Below, in pieces: positions 12,201 to 27,200 of a stretch of DNA of 64,000 nt. Location: contig NC_083520.1 of NCBI RefSeq assembly GCF_032362555.1, forward strand, positions 8,556,001-8,620,000, given 5' to 3'. A program made the translations under genes and the position numbers. Positions within the stretch are counted from its first letter, which is position 1; each line of letters begins with the position of its first letter. Source of the stretch: Amyelois transitella. Lineage: Eukaryota > Arthropoda > Insecta > Lepidoptera > Pyralidae. The notes below the pieces were generated by a model, which was not told the DNA's origin, did no database searches, and was given only the letters and a program-made list of their open reading frames with translations.

Positions 12201-15200
12201 AATGCTAAATTTGACGATAGTCAAATGATCAAATTTTTCATATATGTTTGCTATATACCTATGTTTTGCAATATCGTCAAATTTTGCATATATGTTTGCT
12301 ATAAATGTTTTGCAATCGCATAGATGTATCTCATTGGTAGAAAATAGACGATGGCCACGCATCGCTGGCTACCTTGTACGGACCCCTACTGGCATTTTCT
12401 ATCGTTTTTTTCAATCATCACTTATAGTTTGGTCGACAAATAGCGACGTATTAAAATAGGCGATCGTGATGTTTCGTAATGAGTGTGGCACGAGAATTTT
12501 GAATGATTTTATCCTTTTGTTCTTCTTGGTAATGTTAGTCTTTTTTAAATATAAAATGTATTATTTTATTGTTTTGAACAGATGGAAACTGCTTAACAAC
12601 AGCATTTAGTTATTATGTAGCCATTGTCTTCATCTTCCGTATAATCATGAGATTATTGCTGCTCAGTCGTTAGTCGAAGGCTTCATAGTTGTGCATTGTG
12701 GAGATAAAGGTCATACAATGAATGTTAATTTTAAATCTGTTGCATAAGTACTCGCGTTGACGTCTTTCAATGTTAACGTTAAGACATACGTTACGATTCT
12801 AAGTAAGTTTGACATGTAGCTCAAGCTGTTAGGGGTTATGCAATTATTTTGTATTGAATCTTTAAACTCAGTTGGTAAAAGGATAAATAATCTTTCCTCT
12901 ATTATTAAGCATATCAATTTGCACTTTTCATTAATGATCATGTGACAAATATTATATTTAACAGTTATATCAAAATGTCACGTGTGGATTTATTCGTGTG
13001 GTTGAATTTTTTCTTGGGTGTCCAAGGTCATCGAGCTAGGTATCTTTGATAATTTAAAAAACAAATATCAAACTTATTTTCGTTACACGCTAAAATTATA
13101 ACGAATGCCTAAAGATATAAATATATTACTTTATAGCTAATATAAAATATATCAAAACCTTAGAGGTTACAAGACCAATCGCCGTAAATACTAAGTATTC
13201 ATATAAATATGTAAGACGATTCGAAAAAACAATATCTGGAAGAAAAAAAATGTTTCTATTAGATTCACTTTCGTCCATTTTATCTGTATCTGTTTCTTAA
13301 CATTTCTAAAACTGGATTTGGCTTCCTGTTTAAAAAGGTGAATGATCAAGTCATTGAATGGCGCAAACGTTCGATAATACCTTGCCAATACCCGTCAAGA
13401 AAAATCTAGTCTATTACTTCTGAGAAACTCATAAGCCCACTCGCTTTCTATGACAAGTTTTTCAATACTCTACAGTCTGTACATACTGTACAGTCTTAAT
13501 ATTTCTATCGAACGAAAGTGTTTGATCCATGACTCAAGAATCAATATTCAGGGCCAATCCTAAAACACGATTCTATCGACACGATTGTTTCATTTTGTAT
13601 CTTGTGAAATTTGATACAGGCAACTATATCTCATGGGTCTGTCTCAACGGTCTAACAAATATATACCACGTAATAATATAACCTCTCGCGTCCTAAATGT
13701 TGAACTAATCCTTCATGAAATTGTTTATTATCTTCATGTAAAAGTTCTAAGACACATTAACAAATACTTGGTGATGAAGTGTTGGTTTACGAGGTGCGTA
13801 TAATTTGAAACGTATGCAAATTAAACCATTCGTACTCCGTACGGATATCCAAAATTTAACTTCTTAGGAACGACTAGAAACACTTTGATCTTATCAATAC
13901 GAGTAGTCTGCAGCGGTATCTAATGTTTGTTTTAGTCAAATGTTTAAGTAAGATTTAAAAGAAGCGTATAGAGTGTCACCTATGTCTATATACCTCGGTT
14001 CATTGTCACCTGGAAATAATGTCTTAATTTCCTATAATACGTTTTAAAATACGCCTAATAAAACTGTGGCTAATGTTTTCCACCTAAAGAGCCGATTATC
14101 ATATCTCCGATTAAATTGAATCGAATTTATTTAGCCATTTAACTTTTCGAGATAATGTTCAACATTTCAATTTATTTTTATCGTAATTAGATTCTTTGTG
14201 AGGTAGTGCGTGGTCTTGTATTGAGGGTTTTTATGTTTTAAAATGACAGGTGTTGTATGTGAGGGGAGCGGCGTGTGCGCAGAGGGTGAGGCCGGCACAC
14301 GCCTCTTGCTCTTTTTATTTCTTATCTTTCCCCACGTCCGCGCCTAACACATGTATGTTTCCAACCAAGCGCCGTATACTGAATCAGCCGCACCCAGCTG
14401 CACCTTGGTTGGTAATTGTTTTAGACTTTTATATCCATTCCTTCTAAACTATATGATCATAATTGCCATATTCAAGAGTTTTTAAACAATAATTATCCGC
14501 CCTTTAAATTTTATTGTAGTGCTTGCCTGCAGCTTGATAGCAAATGGTAGCATTTTAATTATTCTGTCCATCGTTTTACCCCTATATTTTTGTTTTCTGG
14601 GTGTTAACTTAAACTTTTTGTTTGCACTTGATCTATAAAAATAAAAAATATATATTTTATTCGTATTGTGGTAATTCAAATAATATAAATTTTAATTGTT
14701 ATTAAAATAGGTATAAATATCATTAACATAAACGTATTCATCATATTCTTCGTATTGTTCAAGATTTTAATTACTTTACAATCATATCTAATCTTATAGT
14801 TTAGGTGGGTAATATCTTATTTTGTAGTAATAAGTTACCTATCATTCATTCATCAATGTCCACACACACACTCATCATAAACTTGAGTGTAATTCTGAAT
14901 GTTAACAGTCCGTCCGGTATTTGGGGCGACATTTACTATACACATGTGCCTAATTGTGTACATACAACACATTTTGCATCTTCAAAAAAAAAGCCAACGA
15001 AAAAAAGAACGGCAACTAACAAGCATATATTTCGATAATATCACCAATTAAATAGATACAAGCGTTTTAATTATGTACTTGCAGTTTGTGCACAAGTACT
15101 GATGTCTGGCGTTACGAGCATTCTTAGATGGCAATCGAAAGGTAAATTATTGGTATATTTTATGGTGCTGATGTATTTGTTTATTATGGACTCTTGAACA

Positions 15201-18200
15201 TTTAATTACAATGCACCTGATATATTATTTGAACCATTGGCAGAGGAATCAAGTTTATCTTCATTTCAAGTCTCGGTAGGATTTTGATGTCCTTATTTTT
15301 TAGGTGAAGGGCCCAAAAACCTAGTTGAATCTCAATTCCATCTTTAAGCTATATTATTTATCTTGCTCTGCGCTAACGCCGATCTCCTGTTTGGTTTCCT
15401 TCCACCCAAAGGTTGTCTGGAAAAGATTGCATTAGCGATAAGTCCGCCTTTGTACCATCTCTGTCTGTTTAGTATGTTTTACTCTCGTATGTGCAATAAA
15501 GAGTTTTATCTATCTATCTATTTATATTGTTGACCGTGGCCTTTCAGTCTTTTCGAGACTGTTCAGTCTGTGCTCTTGATTCTCTGTCTAGACATATTCA
15601 AGTTTGGATTAATCTCTGATTATATAACTAACTGAACTCTTATTTATCATGTAGTGCATTACATGACGGGTTAACATAATTCAACTCCTTATTACTATAA
15701 GCCATAATAATAAGCAACACGTACAAATATGGTGAGTGGCGAGACATTTGTCCGTACACTTAGGGTGGAAGTGGAACATATGTTGGAACACCTGTCTGTC
15801 GTTAAGACATGGGAGAAACGACGGTAGACAGCCTTTAAAAATGTTTATATAATATGATATTTTGTTTGTGAAAATCTTCTTCTCATAGGCTCTTGCTGAT
15901 GAAGTCAGTTTATAGTGTTTTTTATTTTTTTATTTACGGGTATATTCTAACAAGTGACACAAGAGGACCACCGGCAGACGGATTTTATTAAATTATTATT
16001 TGTTAAGATAAATTGAACATGAAATATGATACTTCTTGGTTAATATATGAAGTGATTCCTGATGTTTTTAGTAAAATCCAAGAACGACGTAACAAATATT
16101 TGGTGCCTAATGGACATTGTTAGAAGGCAGTACGAGTATTATGAAGTACGTTAGTTTAACTTATGTTTTCTAGACCACACACCGAGATCAATTAGAGATA
16201 TTTCTGCACGGCAGATATTACTTTTTAATTATTGTAAAAAGAATTCGTGTCTTCAAAGTCCTTAACTAAAAAGTATTGGGCTTAAAATTCCACAGAGCTA
16301 CTTAAAAAGTATTTGCAAATTACATTCACTAGAAGAGGTGGCCGGTGTACATTTAATTGGTTGTGAAAGGAAGATTATGAAATTATGATGACTTTTTACG
16401 AACCACATACTTTGCGCTTGCACGTTAATGTCATAAAATTACTCACTTAATTTTCAACGCAATTTTGATAATACTAATATACATATATGATCATCATTAC
16501 ATGTTTCTGTCAAATTGTCATGATCCTGATTGGACTCGAAATGGATGATGGTGATTAAATTTTATGTGTTAAATTAAGTATATTATGTTTCGTAATTCCC
16601 ATTAGTGGTAACATCAGCTGCTCTCAAGTTATTGCAAATGGCCGAGGGTGTAAAATATATGGTTTAGCGAATTAATATCGTTTTCAATGTTAACTTGAAT
16701 TGATACCTACCTCCCACGCCAACCACACACCTGATGGTAACAAGTATCATTACTGCTGAAGCAGACAACTGAATGTCTTAATGTCGTGCGTCTTTGACCC
16801 GCCCATTTTATCCCTACACATCAAATTGCTAGGTGTTATTTCCTACTAACTTACTTAACTTTTAACTCCTACCTCAGCACTAAAACTTATAAATTTAGAT
16901 TATCATTCGCCTTTTCTACATTCGAACATATTTTTTTTATAAGATAATAAATAGCTCTTCCCTCTAGCCTCTTTCTTTATAATTTATTTGTTATCTAATT
17001 TAATATTTCATTTACTTGCACGAAGTATTTGTTGTTTTTTGTTTTTGTTGTTCTTAGTTGTTTTATTTTTTCTTCTATTAAACGTTTGATAAACACAAAT
17101 TTAATCTTTTGTACAAAATATTTTGGAATTTCATTTCAATATTTATAACTGCTATTATCGTTGAAGTATATATTTTTATAATATCGTTTTTTGACAGACC
17201 CTAGCAACTCCCTTTCATTCATTCATATAATCACGTCTATATCCCTGGTGGGGTAGACAAAGCCAACAGTCTTGATAGACTGACAGACTTCAGCTGTTAG
17301 GCATTATGATAGAATTTATATTAAAATAGTGACAGGTTGCTAACCCATCGCCTAAAAGAAGAATCCCAAGTTTCCCTTAGCCGCCTTTAACGCCATCCAT
17401 TGGAAAGAGATGGAGTATGGTCATATTCTTTTTGAAATTAGTGCCGGGAACCACAGGGTACTATCTATTAAATGAAATTAAATTTACCATTATAAAGAAT
17501 CAAACATCAAGTCAATTAAATTATTATTATGGGAATATTAAATACCCTAAGAAGTAAAGCTTCTTGAAATCAACAGGATGTGCATATTATATTTGGATAA
17601 TACAAATGTTGTTGGACATTAGCTACCTTTTTTATAATTATTTTATTTTATATTTTTTATTAGTAACTCAAAATCTCTTTTATAAATTAATAGGGACTTT
17701 AATAAGGAGAAAAGATTCAAGTTGAGTTGTATGTATATTGTTCTTCTATAACTATATTCAATATGTAATTTTGAATCATGTGCGTCATTTACTGATTCAT
17801 AAGCATGAGCAAAAAATCTTGATCCATCAACTTTTTATAACATCTTTGTAATATGTAATAATATTTTACACTGTTCCTACTTTTGCATATCTTTTTTAGA
17901 ATATAATAATATTGGAACTTGGTCTATTTGGTTATATTATTTATTTAAATGTGGTTGGATAATTAAAATTATACTCTTTGATAATTCTAAAAAAATTTCG
18001 AAATTCTACTTCTTGCAGACCTACATATAACTATCTTACAGTCTTTTGATTACAAAATCAATGATGACTAAACACAAAAATTATATGACAGTAGCCTATT
18101 ATATGTAAACCAATAGGATAAGATTGTTAATTCAGCGTCGTCATCGTTTCCCTTCCTTCGCATCATTGATGTTTATTGTCCTTATGTTAAGACAAGTTTG

Positions 18201-21200
18201 GAAAATTTATCTCATTATGTTTCAGTATTTTCATATGAGAATACCATAACCGCCCACATAAACCGAAAATCCCGTTATCACCCGTTCCCGCGGGAATTAA
18301 CAAAAATGCCTTCTTAGCTGACGTCTCCCAGTTACAATCTAGCTTTCTGCCAAAATTCTTTGTCAGCCTAGTAGTTTTCGAGATAACGCAATGAGTTGAG
18401 TACGCGATTGGTGTTTTTCGCCTTTATTTGTATATAAAAGCGAAAAACACTTTGTATATAAGTATAGATATTTGGATTGAACTTTTCAAACGTCTTCAGT
18501 GATCACATTTGTCATCTCATCACCTAGTAAAATTAAATAAATCTGTAGCCTAATTGTTTATTATAACAAATTTAAATTCACATTTAAATTTGGAGTATCG
18601 TTGAAACTGGCATGCGCTGAAAACATCTCGCCGCTGCCGCGGAGCCGAACAGCCTGGCAGACTTGCGAATCCGGTTTGGGTGAGTCATCCGACCTCCCGG
18701 CGACCTCTCGTACAGTCAACAACGTATCAAGTTACCCTGCATGAAACTCTATGCCACGGTAATTGAGGTGAACCGGCAGTGACTTTGAGTAGGTTGATAT
18801 GCGGTTAACTGTACCATCTAGCGTCCTCAGCGCTTAGAACACTTCATATTTGGTCAATATTTAATTCAGATATTGATTTTTCTAAAGTGCTATCAGTGCA
18901 CGTTTTCAATGCTACAGTTGAAACTTATATGTCAGATGATTACACTTTTTGTAAGTTTTAAGTCTGTTAAGAGAATTGATGATTAAGAGTCTATTACAAA
19001 TTTATTTTATCGACTAAAGGAAATAAGCACACAAATGAGCTAAATAGCAACAGTGCCTGTAAATCTTACATACATATAATCACGTCTATATTCCCTGCGG
19101 GCTAGACAGAGCCAACAGTCTTGAAAAGACTGAAAGGCCACGCTCAGCTGTTTGACTTAATCATATAATTGAGATTCAAAAACTGGTAGGCTGTTTGGCT
19201 TAATGATAGAATTAAGATTCAAAGAGTATCAAGTTGCTAGCCCATCGCCTAAAAGAATCCCAAGCTTATAAGTCTATCCCTTAGTCGCCTTTTACGAAAT
19301 CCATGGGTAAGAAATAGAGCGTGACTGTTCTTTTTTCATTCGCTCCTTTTTATCATTTTAACGTTTATTTACTCCCAGAACGGCGTTAAGATTTGTAATT
19401 ACATCAGAAAATACATTTTCTTATTGCTGTAATCTTTCGTACCTTCTAGTGTCAGAACGCATGTTTATTGTCATCGAGAGCTGTTCACATAATCAGCAAA
19501 AACGATTCATGATTAATGATGTGTAACATTCACTGTATTGTGCGAGGTAGATGGATGTCTCCACCGTTAATAGCTATCATTTGAATTCAATTTTACATAA
19601 ATAATATCGCGTTTCTGTTGAAATTTACACGTATGCTGTCATGAGCTTGATACACACACGTTATATTTTCCTTTGTATTTATGCCATTAATATTTTTTTT
19701 ACAATACTTAAGATTGCAATATGTCATAACGAAACTATGTATGTTTGACATTGGCACGGAAACCATTGTTTTTTAATGGTTTGCCTCATGTAAGTAATTT
19801 TCATACAAACAGATTTCAAACCCATGACGAGGTGGAGTGTCAAAGAAAATATTCGCTTACTGTCTTCACTACGTAAAGTTCAAAACGCAGAATAATTATT
19901 ATACTTCTTTGTTATAAAGAGTTACGCATTTGTCAGTTTTTTGTAAATATTGGCTATGTTCAACAATGAAGTTGTTTACCAATGTTTTTTCTATAGCATA
20001 TAAAAAGATTTAAAATTAATAGTTATTTCATTTACTGATATAACTGACACAATTCATTCTTCTGTTCAGTCGTTGACCCAGCTGTTACAAATAATTAATG
20101 ATTATTTATAGAGTTCGGATTTTGATAATTTGTTACATGACTTAGGATTTCTCTTTTATTTTATAATATGATATTAAAATTCGAGACAAGGATGGTACGG
20201 CCGTGCCCCTTTTTTGCTCGACTTGGCAGGGGCACTGCCGTGCCCCAGATCTGAATTGATGACTGATAAATCTATGATAAACATATAATATTATAGGATA
20301 TAAATAAACCTATAAATATATAAATAAGGATCGTGATACTACAAAAAATTGTTTACAATTGTACTTTAAGCATACATATATACATATATCGCATAGCGGT
20401 TTGCTGTTGAAAACGGAAAAGATCGTAAAACATATTATCACATAGATACTGTCAAACGAATATCTAATAACCCTGCATGAAACTCTTACGACGCGGTAAT
20501 AGAGGCGAATATGAATTGGGATAGGTTGATATGCTCTTGACTGTTCTTAGTTTGTCGGACGGCCGGTACGCCATGCCTCATATTTGCATCAGTTAGGTAC
20601 TCCCTATTGTCCAAAACCGGACCACAACAGTGAATGATAAGGTGCCTTGATTAGATTGTAGTAACAGCTTGTACCGATTTAAAATGTTATTTTAATGTAT
20701 GTATTTAGATTTATTTTGTAATTGTAAATGCGTAAATTGTTCATTATGTCTTTTGAATGGAAGTCTGAATTTCTAAGTATTTATACGACCTGTGTTCCAA
20801 AAATTCTTTAACTGCAGACTAAAAGAAATGGTACAAAAATGTGTTGGCTTATGTCAAATGATTATGTCACGCCTATGATAAGCTCTGGTCTGTAATTGAT
20901 TGTAAGGTATATATTGATTAAACATAGAAAAGTCACCTTTGTTATGCTGCCTTGAAGGCACAACATTATTGCAAATATATGTAGATCAACGGACTTCACC
21001 AAATATTGATACAATTTATAAATTAGCGGTTATCACTTCAAACAGGATATATATGCAGATTAGAAATACATATTGTCACTTGAATGGATGATTATAGTTG
21101 TTATTGAAAAAAAATTGCGGCTTTACATGAAAGATTCAATATACCTAATTGTTGGATAGAAATAAGATTAAAGATTGGTCGTAAGAGATTTACTACTGTT

Positions 21201-24200
21201 AATTGTTATATTATAGCATATTAATTGAAGTCTCTTGAGTTATTCTTAATAAGTGATTACCGTTTATATAAAAAAGTGACTACATTAATTCGTCTTCGAA
21301 CTAATCGAAGTTCGGTACATAAATTCGATAATAGTCATTGGTATATGGCCGAAGTGCGATTCGAAGCTGTGCCTTTATGCGCAACACGCATTTTAACCGT
21401 TTATCTCACCGATTCGACAAACGAAGCATCTTCTGTAAGTTACTACTTTAATAAAAGTTACTTTAAAATAAGTATTCCAGGAATGGGTCCTAATATTTCC
21501 ACTTTTTCATGGGGACTAAAGCCCTAGACACAAATGTTTCTGGCATAGTAAACTTAAAGCTTTCTAATGGTGTCTGTCTACACGTAAAGTGTTCCACTGT
21601 CACATCATACGTGACGAGATTACTATGCTGTGAATTAGTGTAAATGCTTTTTTCACCAAAACCTACTTCCATATAACTGTTGTTAGCCTACTAAATTTCA
21701 GTATCCTTCTTTGAGAAATTGTATTGAATATTTCTCCGTTTAGAGTGCTTGTAGTTGCACTGTGTCCATTTTCTATAGGATAGAAGAAAGCTGTAATTCA
21801 AAATGAATATTATCATTCATGTCTACAAGTTGTGGATTTAAATCTCGAATTAAACCTTAAAATAATTAATAACTATGCTTTTTATGTTTGTTACTAGTGC
21901 TCCAGCTTTTGTTTGAAATTACTTTTTGTCTTAAATTTTGTCCCTCACTTCTCTCACACACGGCCATTGCCCCGAATTTAATTGCTCTAAATGATCTAAA
22001 GTGGTTATATCATTGCTAAGAACATTGTCTGTATTACTTGCCATTATGTTGTTTACTATAATGGGCTAAATACTAAATCATGGTATTATTCTTAAGTGAT
22101 CTTGATTACTTGATTAATATTTAGATTGAATTTAAAAAATGTATAGATATAACATTTGATATAGTCTAGTTCGTATCGAAAAGAAGACAAATTGTACCTT
22201 TTTTAATTCGTGTATGCCTTTGGTGCTACTTTATCTAGTTTTTTGTAGCAAGAATACTGATCGTGAATCCAAAGATAGTAACTAGAATGCTATTACATAA
22301 ATCTTGTCGCCATGACGATCTAACAATGATTCGCAGTATTGAAGCGGTCGCCATTAAGCCATTACGAGTTGCAGCTATTTCTAGAATGTTCACGTTCGCA
22401 GCCTTCACTCTCTTGCAGAAAATGCGCTTGATAGTTGTAAACATGGCCATATAATGCTCCAGATATAGCGATGCTTCGTAGGTACTCTTTCTTGTGACTT
22501 TTACGGTATATGACGATGCAATATATTTCCGTGATATATTGATCCTGTACTCAAATAAACTCAGGTGCATAAGACACCTTGAAATTATAACTGAAATGCA
22601 TTTATCTACAACGCCATGTTTGTATAATAAATGAATGACCATGTATGAAAAATATAAAGATCAACAGGAAATGCAATAGTAGACAGACATTAATAACCGT
22701 GGTACATTCATAAATTCCCCACAAAAGGATATAAGACTATCTTAGACAAAGATTACAAGACAAACATGGCTGGCTAACTGTTTAAATGCATTAGAATATT
22801 GCTTCTGCTGGCATTTATTTTTACATATTCAATTAAAAACATCCGCTCTATTATTTATTTTAATGACGTTGCCTAGAAGAAAATGTTCTAATGCTAAGGT
22901 AGTTATTATAGTTTGATCATGATTAAATCTATATTTATCTTTACGCCCCACAATGATGGGGCAAGGCAATTGCATATAAAGCCTTTCTGTATGATGTGTT
23001 AAACATTAGTACAATCGAAATATCCTGTCCATTTTAAGCCATGTCCTTGACATGAAAGTTAAATTTAGCTATAGACAGTTAAACCAAATCAACCGAACAT
23101 GTATTCGTATAAGCAGCCTAAGATGTCAGGGAATATGAAAAAGTGAAGACACGAGTGAAATGCATAGGCACAATGAACGTAACGATGAATCGATGATTTG
23201 CCGTTACGCTGTAGAAAAATCTTTTAATGTCATGTGTGTGAGAATTATTTGTGAGAAAAGCAAATATGATTTTATTCGAGTAAAATATGTTAAATTTATA
23301 AATGAATGTGCTGTGTGGCAAACCAAACATATTTAGACGGAATATACCCATATCAATTATTTGAAATCCAATTTGTTTGATCAAATAAACGGAAATTTTG
23401 ATTGAGCGTTCATTACATATAGGTAGGTCTTAGGAAAAAAATGACATGTCACGCGACTCAAAGTCATTCTAATTATCATACTTCATAGACCGCTAACGCT
23501 AATGCGGTTTCATAACTAAATATTGAAGTTACTTGCCATTTAATCACGATATTTGCTTATACGTAATATTTTAGTTAATTAGAATTTTTGTGTAAGCATA
23601 TAAACAGTATTTATAATCTGTGTAACAAATAATTATTTTAAATTTACTTATTTTTTAACTACTTGCCTTATGAAGAGTTTAATTTCCTTGGAATTCGACA
23701 TTCAATCGACATCAATGTAGCTATAAATAGCTAGCTATAAATTTGGTACATAAGGTAACAACAAGTGAACATGATGTTGAGATTTGGGGCATGTTTGTTT
23801 ACTTATGCAATGCAAGCATGCAACAGACATGCAAGAATTGGGAATGTCATAAGTAGTATATTTATTTCGAGGCTAATATGGTAAATCCAAAAATCAAATG
23901 CGAATTGAGCAATATTAAATTAAAACAGCTGCTCCTTTTCATTGTCACTCGCGAATTATGTCGGTTAGCATGACGTAATGACCAAGTCTCGGTCGAGGAC
24001 GACGCCAGATTAGCGTTGCCTGCGACCGTTGGAAAATTGTTTGGATTGGATGTGTGTTCCACATGTTGCTAGCTCATTTACTCAGCCAAATATTCTCAGA
24101 TAAGATAATAATTGAAGTAGTTACAGTTGCAATACCTATTATAACCTATGATTATTTCTGAATAGCCAACTAGAGAATATCGGTAGATATAACAACACTA

Positions 24201-27200
24201 ACTTCTAGATCTTTTTGGATTTAGAATTTTTAATAACGGCTAGACATCAGAAAGCTCGCTGTCGGCAGACAATAGGGAAAGTGAGGGTAATTGGGTAACT
24301 GCACGGTCCATCGCGTCGATCAGCTCTATAGCGAAAGTCGAAATTGGATACGGCCGAAATTTATCTCGGACGGTAACCCAGGGGTTTGAGCTAGATTTAT
24401 AGTATCTGATGAAAGCTGAATCATTATAGCTGTAAAAGTTTGACCTGTAACTGATAATTCTCCTACATTTGCTGCTTTATCATGTTAATTCAATACTTTT
24501 CCAAATATATTTAAGTTTAATGACAAATCATAATTTGTTCTTTCTGACATAGTGATTAATAAATTCTATTTTTTGTTCCAGGTATGCAAGCGAAAATACA
24601 TATGTATCGACCAAGCGATTAACTGTGTAGCAGTTTACTTTGATAGACATTGAGAATCAGACTGAAACCTCAGGAGTGAGTAAGCCGCCCTGAACTAGTG
24701 CATTACATGTTCAATAATTTCATTATTTAAGATTAAGAATTATATTTCACAAAAAAAATTAAGTCAACTTTAACTTGAATGATTTGAATGACACAGAGTT
24801 CGTCTGGTGAATTTGACATGTCAAAGTGGTCCATTTATTTCCTCGCTATCGATTTTCAGTTGCACATCTGTGTCTCAAAAACTTCTCTACTGCACAATCC
24901 CTATAGAAATGTCTATCAACATGTCCCAAAGTTTCGAAATGATTTAGTAAGTATGTCTTATGTGCTTTTCCTTTTGGTCAAAACTGTTGACTTTGAAAAT
25001 AGTTGAATACTTGTGACACACGTCACGTGCGTCATTGCAGCTCGCAGCATGTAATTGTACTGATAATTGTAGCAATCGCATGTGCCGTGGTACAAAACGC
25101 GGACGCCGATTGCAGTCTGTTCTTAGAATCTCTAGAAATTCTATATTGTTAGAGAGTGGCATGTTATTGTGTTCCAAAGTTGACACGCTTATTATAATTG
25201 TACCTACGCTTACGCTAACTATATGTTCTGTTTGAGAAAAAATAGTGTGTATAATTTTCATAATCAATGTAAATTCGCACAATTTACATGAGCAGTGGAT
25301 GAATAAAACAATAATGTTTAACATATTAAAAATCTGTGAGACCGTCGCACCTGATTATGGTTATCAACGTTTTGTTAGACTTATTTTATGGCATTTACAT
25401 TTAGCACAGTCACACATAAAAGGTATCTACTCATCGAATTATGTCGGCCTGTTTACTGTTAGAAATTATTATCAGTGATATTCTAAAGTTCGGAAAGGTC
25501 GATCGTAATCGTTCTATATTTATTCTTTTACGCTATATTGAGTATAATTTTTGGACTAATCGAATTGTCCCACATTGAGACAAATTTGATTATTATATTG
25601 TAAATTATTTAAAAATGACTTAATGCTGACCATTAAAACAAGGGTTGAATTTAATATGCAGACAACCTTTTAACGACTTCAGTGAGACAGGAACATTTAT
25701 GATAAAACTTATGCGCATCGCCGATCAAGATATAGTGTCAGCCCTTAAGGGTATAGTTAGAAACTGCTCGTAAACCGGAAATTTATATTCTAACTAGCCA
25801 TTTGGATGGCAACCGACTGTTATTACACTGCACACCATTTACGGGTTTGGGTCTATTTATATTATTTCTTTATGGCCTTCGGGAGTTTTCTGATAGATGA
25901 CGTTTACACACTGGACACTCATTACTACGGTGCGAAGCTAAATTTAGCACTTCCAAGCGCACCTGCATATGAAAATTGCAAAAACTGTTCATTACTTGAA
26001 AAATGCTACAAGCTTTGAATCATTATTTAATATTATTGAATGTGGCGGCCGACTAGCGCCTTATGGAGGTAATAAGGTAGATAGCAAATATTCTTTTTTC
26101 TATCTTGCAGCTGATCTCATCATTACCGATATCTGCTAGGATATAATTATTTTAATTACACATTAGTCGTACTATAATTATACAATTAAAAACCTTTTCC
26201 CCACTGACATGTTATTTATAGATTACTCAATAAAACTACGATTTTTTTTAAACTTGCTGTTTTTAAAGACCCTATTATTAAGTTTTTACTCCAATAACTC
26301 AGATTAGGTTTCTTTCCAGCTGTTTTCCCGTTTCTGTTAGATTTAAAGATGGCTTTAAGTGATTCCCTAAATTTCTTATTTATAGAATTACCTTTATATA
26401 CCGCAGCATCTATAAAGATTTTCAAGTATTCATGTCCTTTCCCCACGATCAGCTGATTTGCGGTCGTGGTCGCGGCATGAGGTCGCGGCCATACAGCGGC
26501 CCTTTCTAACGTTAGCCGCATACCAACATTACTTGTGTCACGGAATTAAAAGCCATTTAAGGCCGTGTTGGGAATGGCGATGGCTACATTCACATTAGTT
26601 CTTTTGACATTATTTTGCTGAAGACCTGGTTCTTAAAGCTTATCACATATCGCTATGTGATGTTATTTTCCTTCTCCCTTCTATATAACATAGGATCTCT
26701 TTCCTTACAAAATTACAATAACAAATACTTACATAATTTATAATAGTATAATAGATAAACGTTTTATAAAATTGTAAGATACAAAGGAGAAACTTTTCAA
26801 TTATTGTCAATAGAATTCTTATATTTGTCGGGCATCATAATCGGTATAGTAGATTTTGACATATTCACATTTAAAAAAAACATTAAGTTTTCATGAGGTC
26901 TTAAGTTAGTTAAGACAAATATATTATCCATTAGATTAGATCCGGAAATTGCTCAAATTTCTTGATTGTTCACTAATGTCTATTATGAGTAATATTGATA
27001 TTAAACCTATGAGAGTTTGCTTACATACGCATAAGCAAGGCCGTGATGTCATTGCCATAGTATGACTATTATATTATTACTATACGCTTTGATATCATCA
27101 CTATATCTTAAGGACATTGACGGTACATTTAGCTAAAGCTAAAAGTAACAACATCTTGATAGATTTTAAGAATTTCATTCGGTGTGATTCAATAAATATT

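Noticed and set aside
20190-20254. GC-rich block with repeated GCCGTGCCCC and a 7-bp stem
   Set aside because: Stem too short and context unclear; no family or function can be argued.
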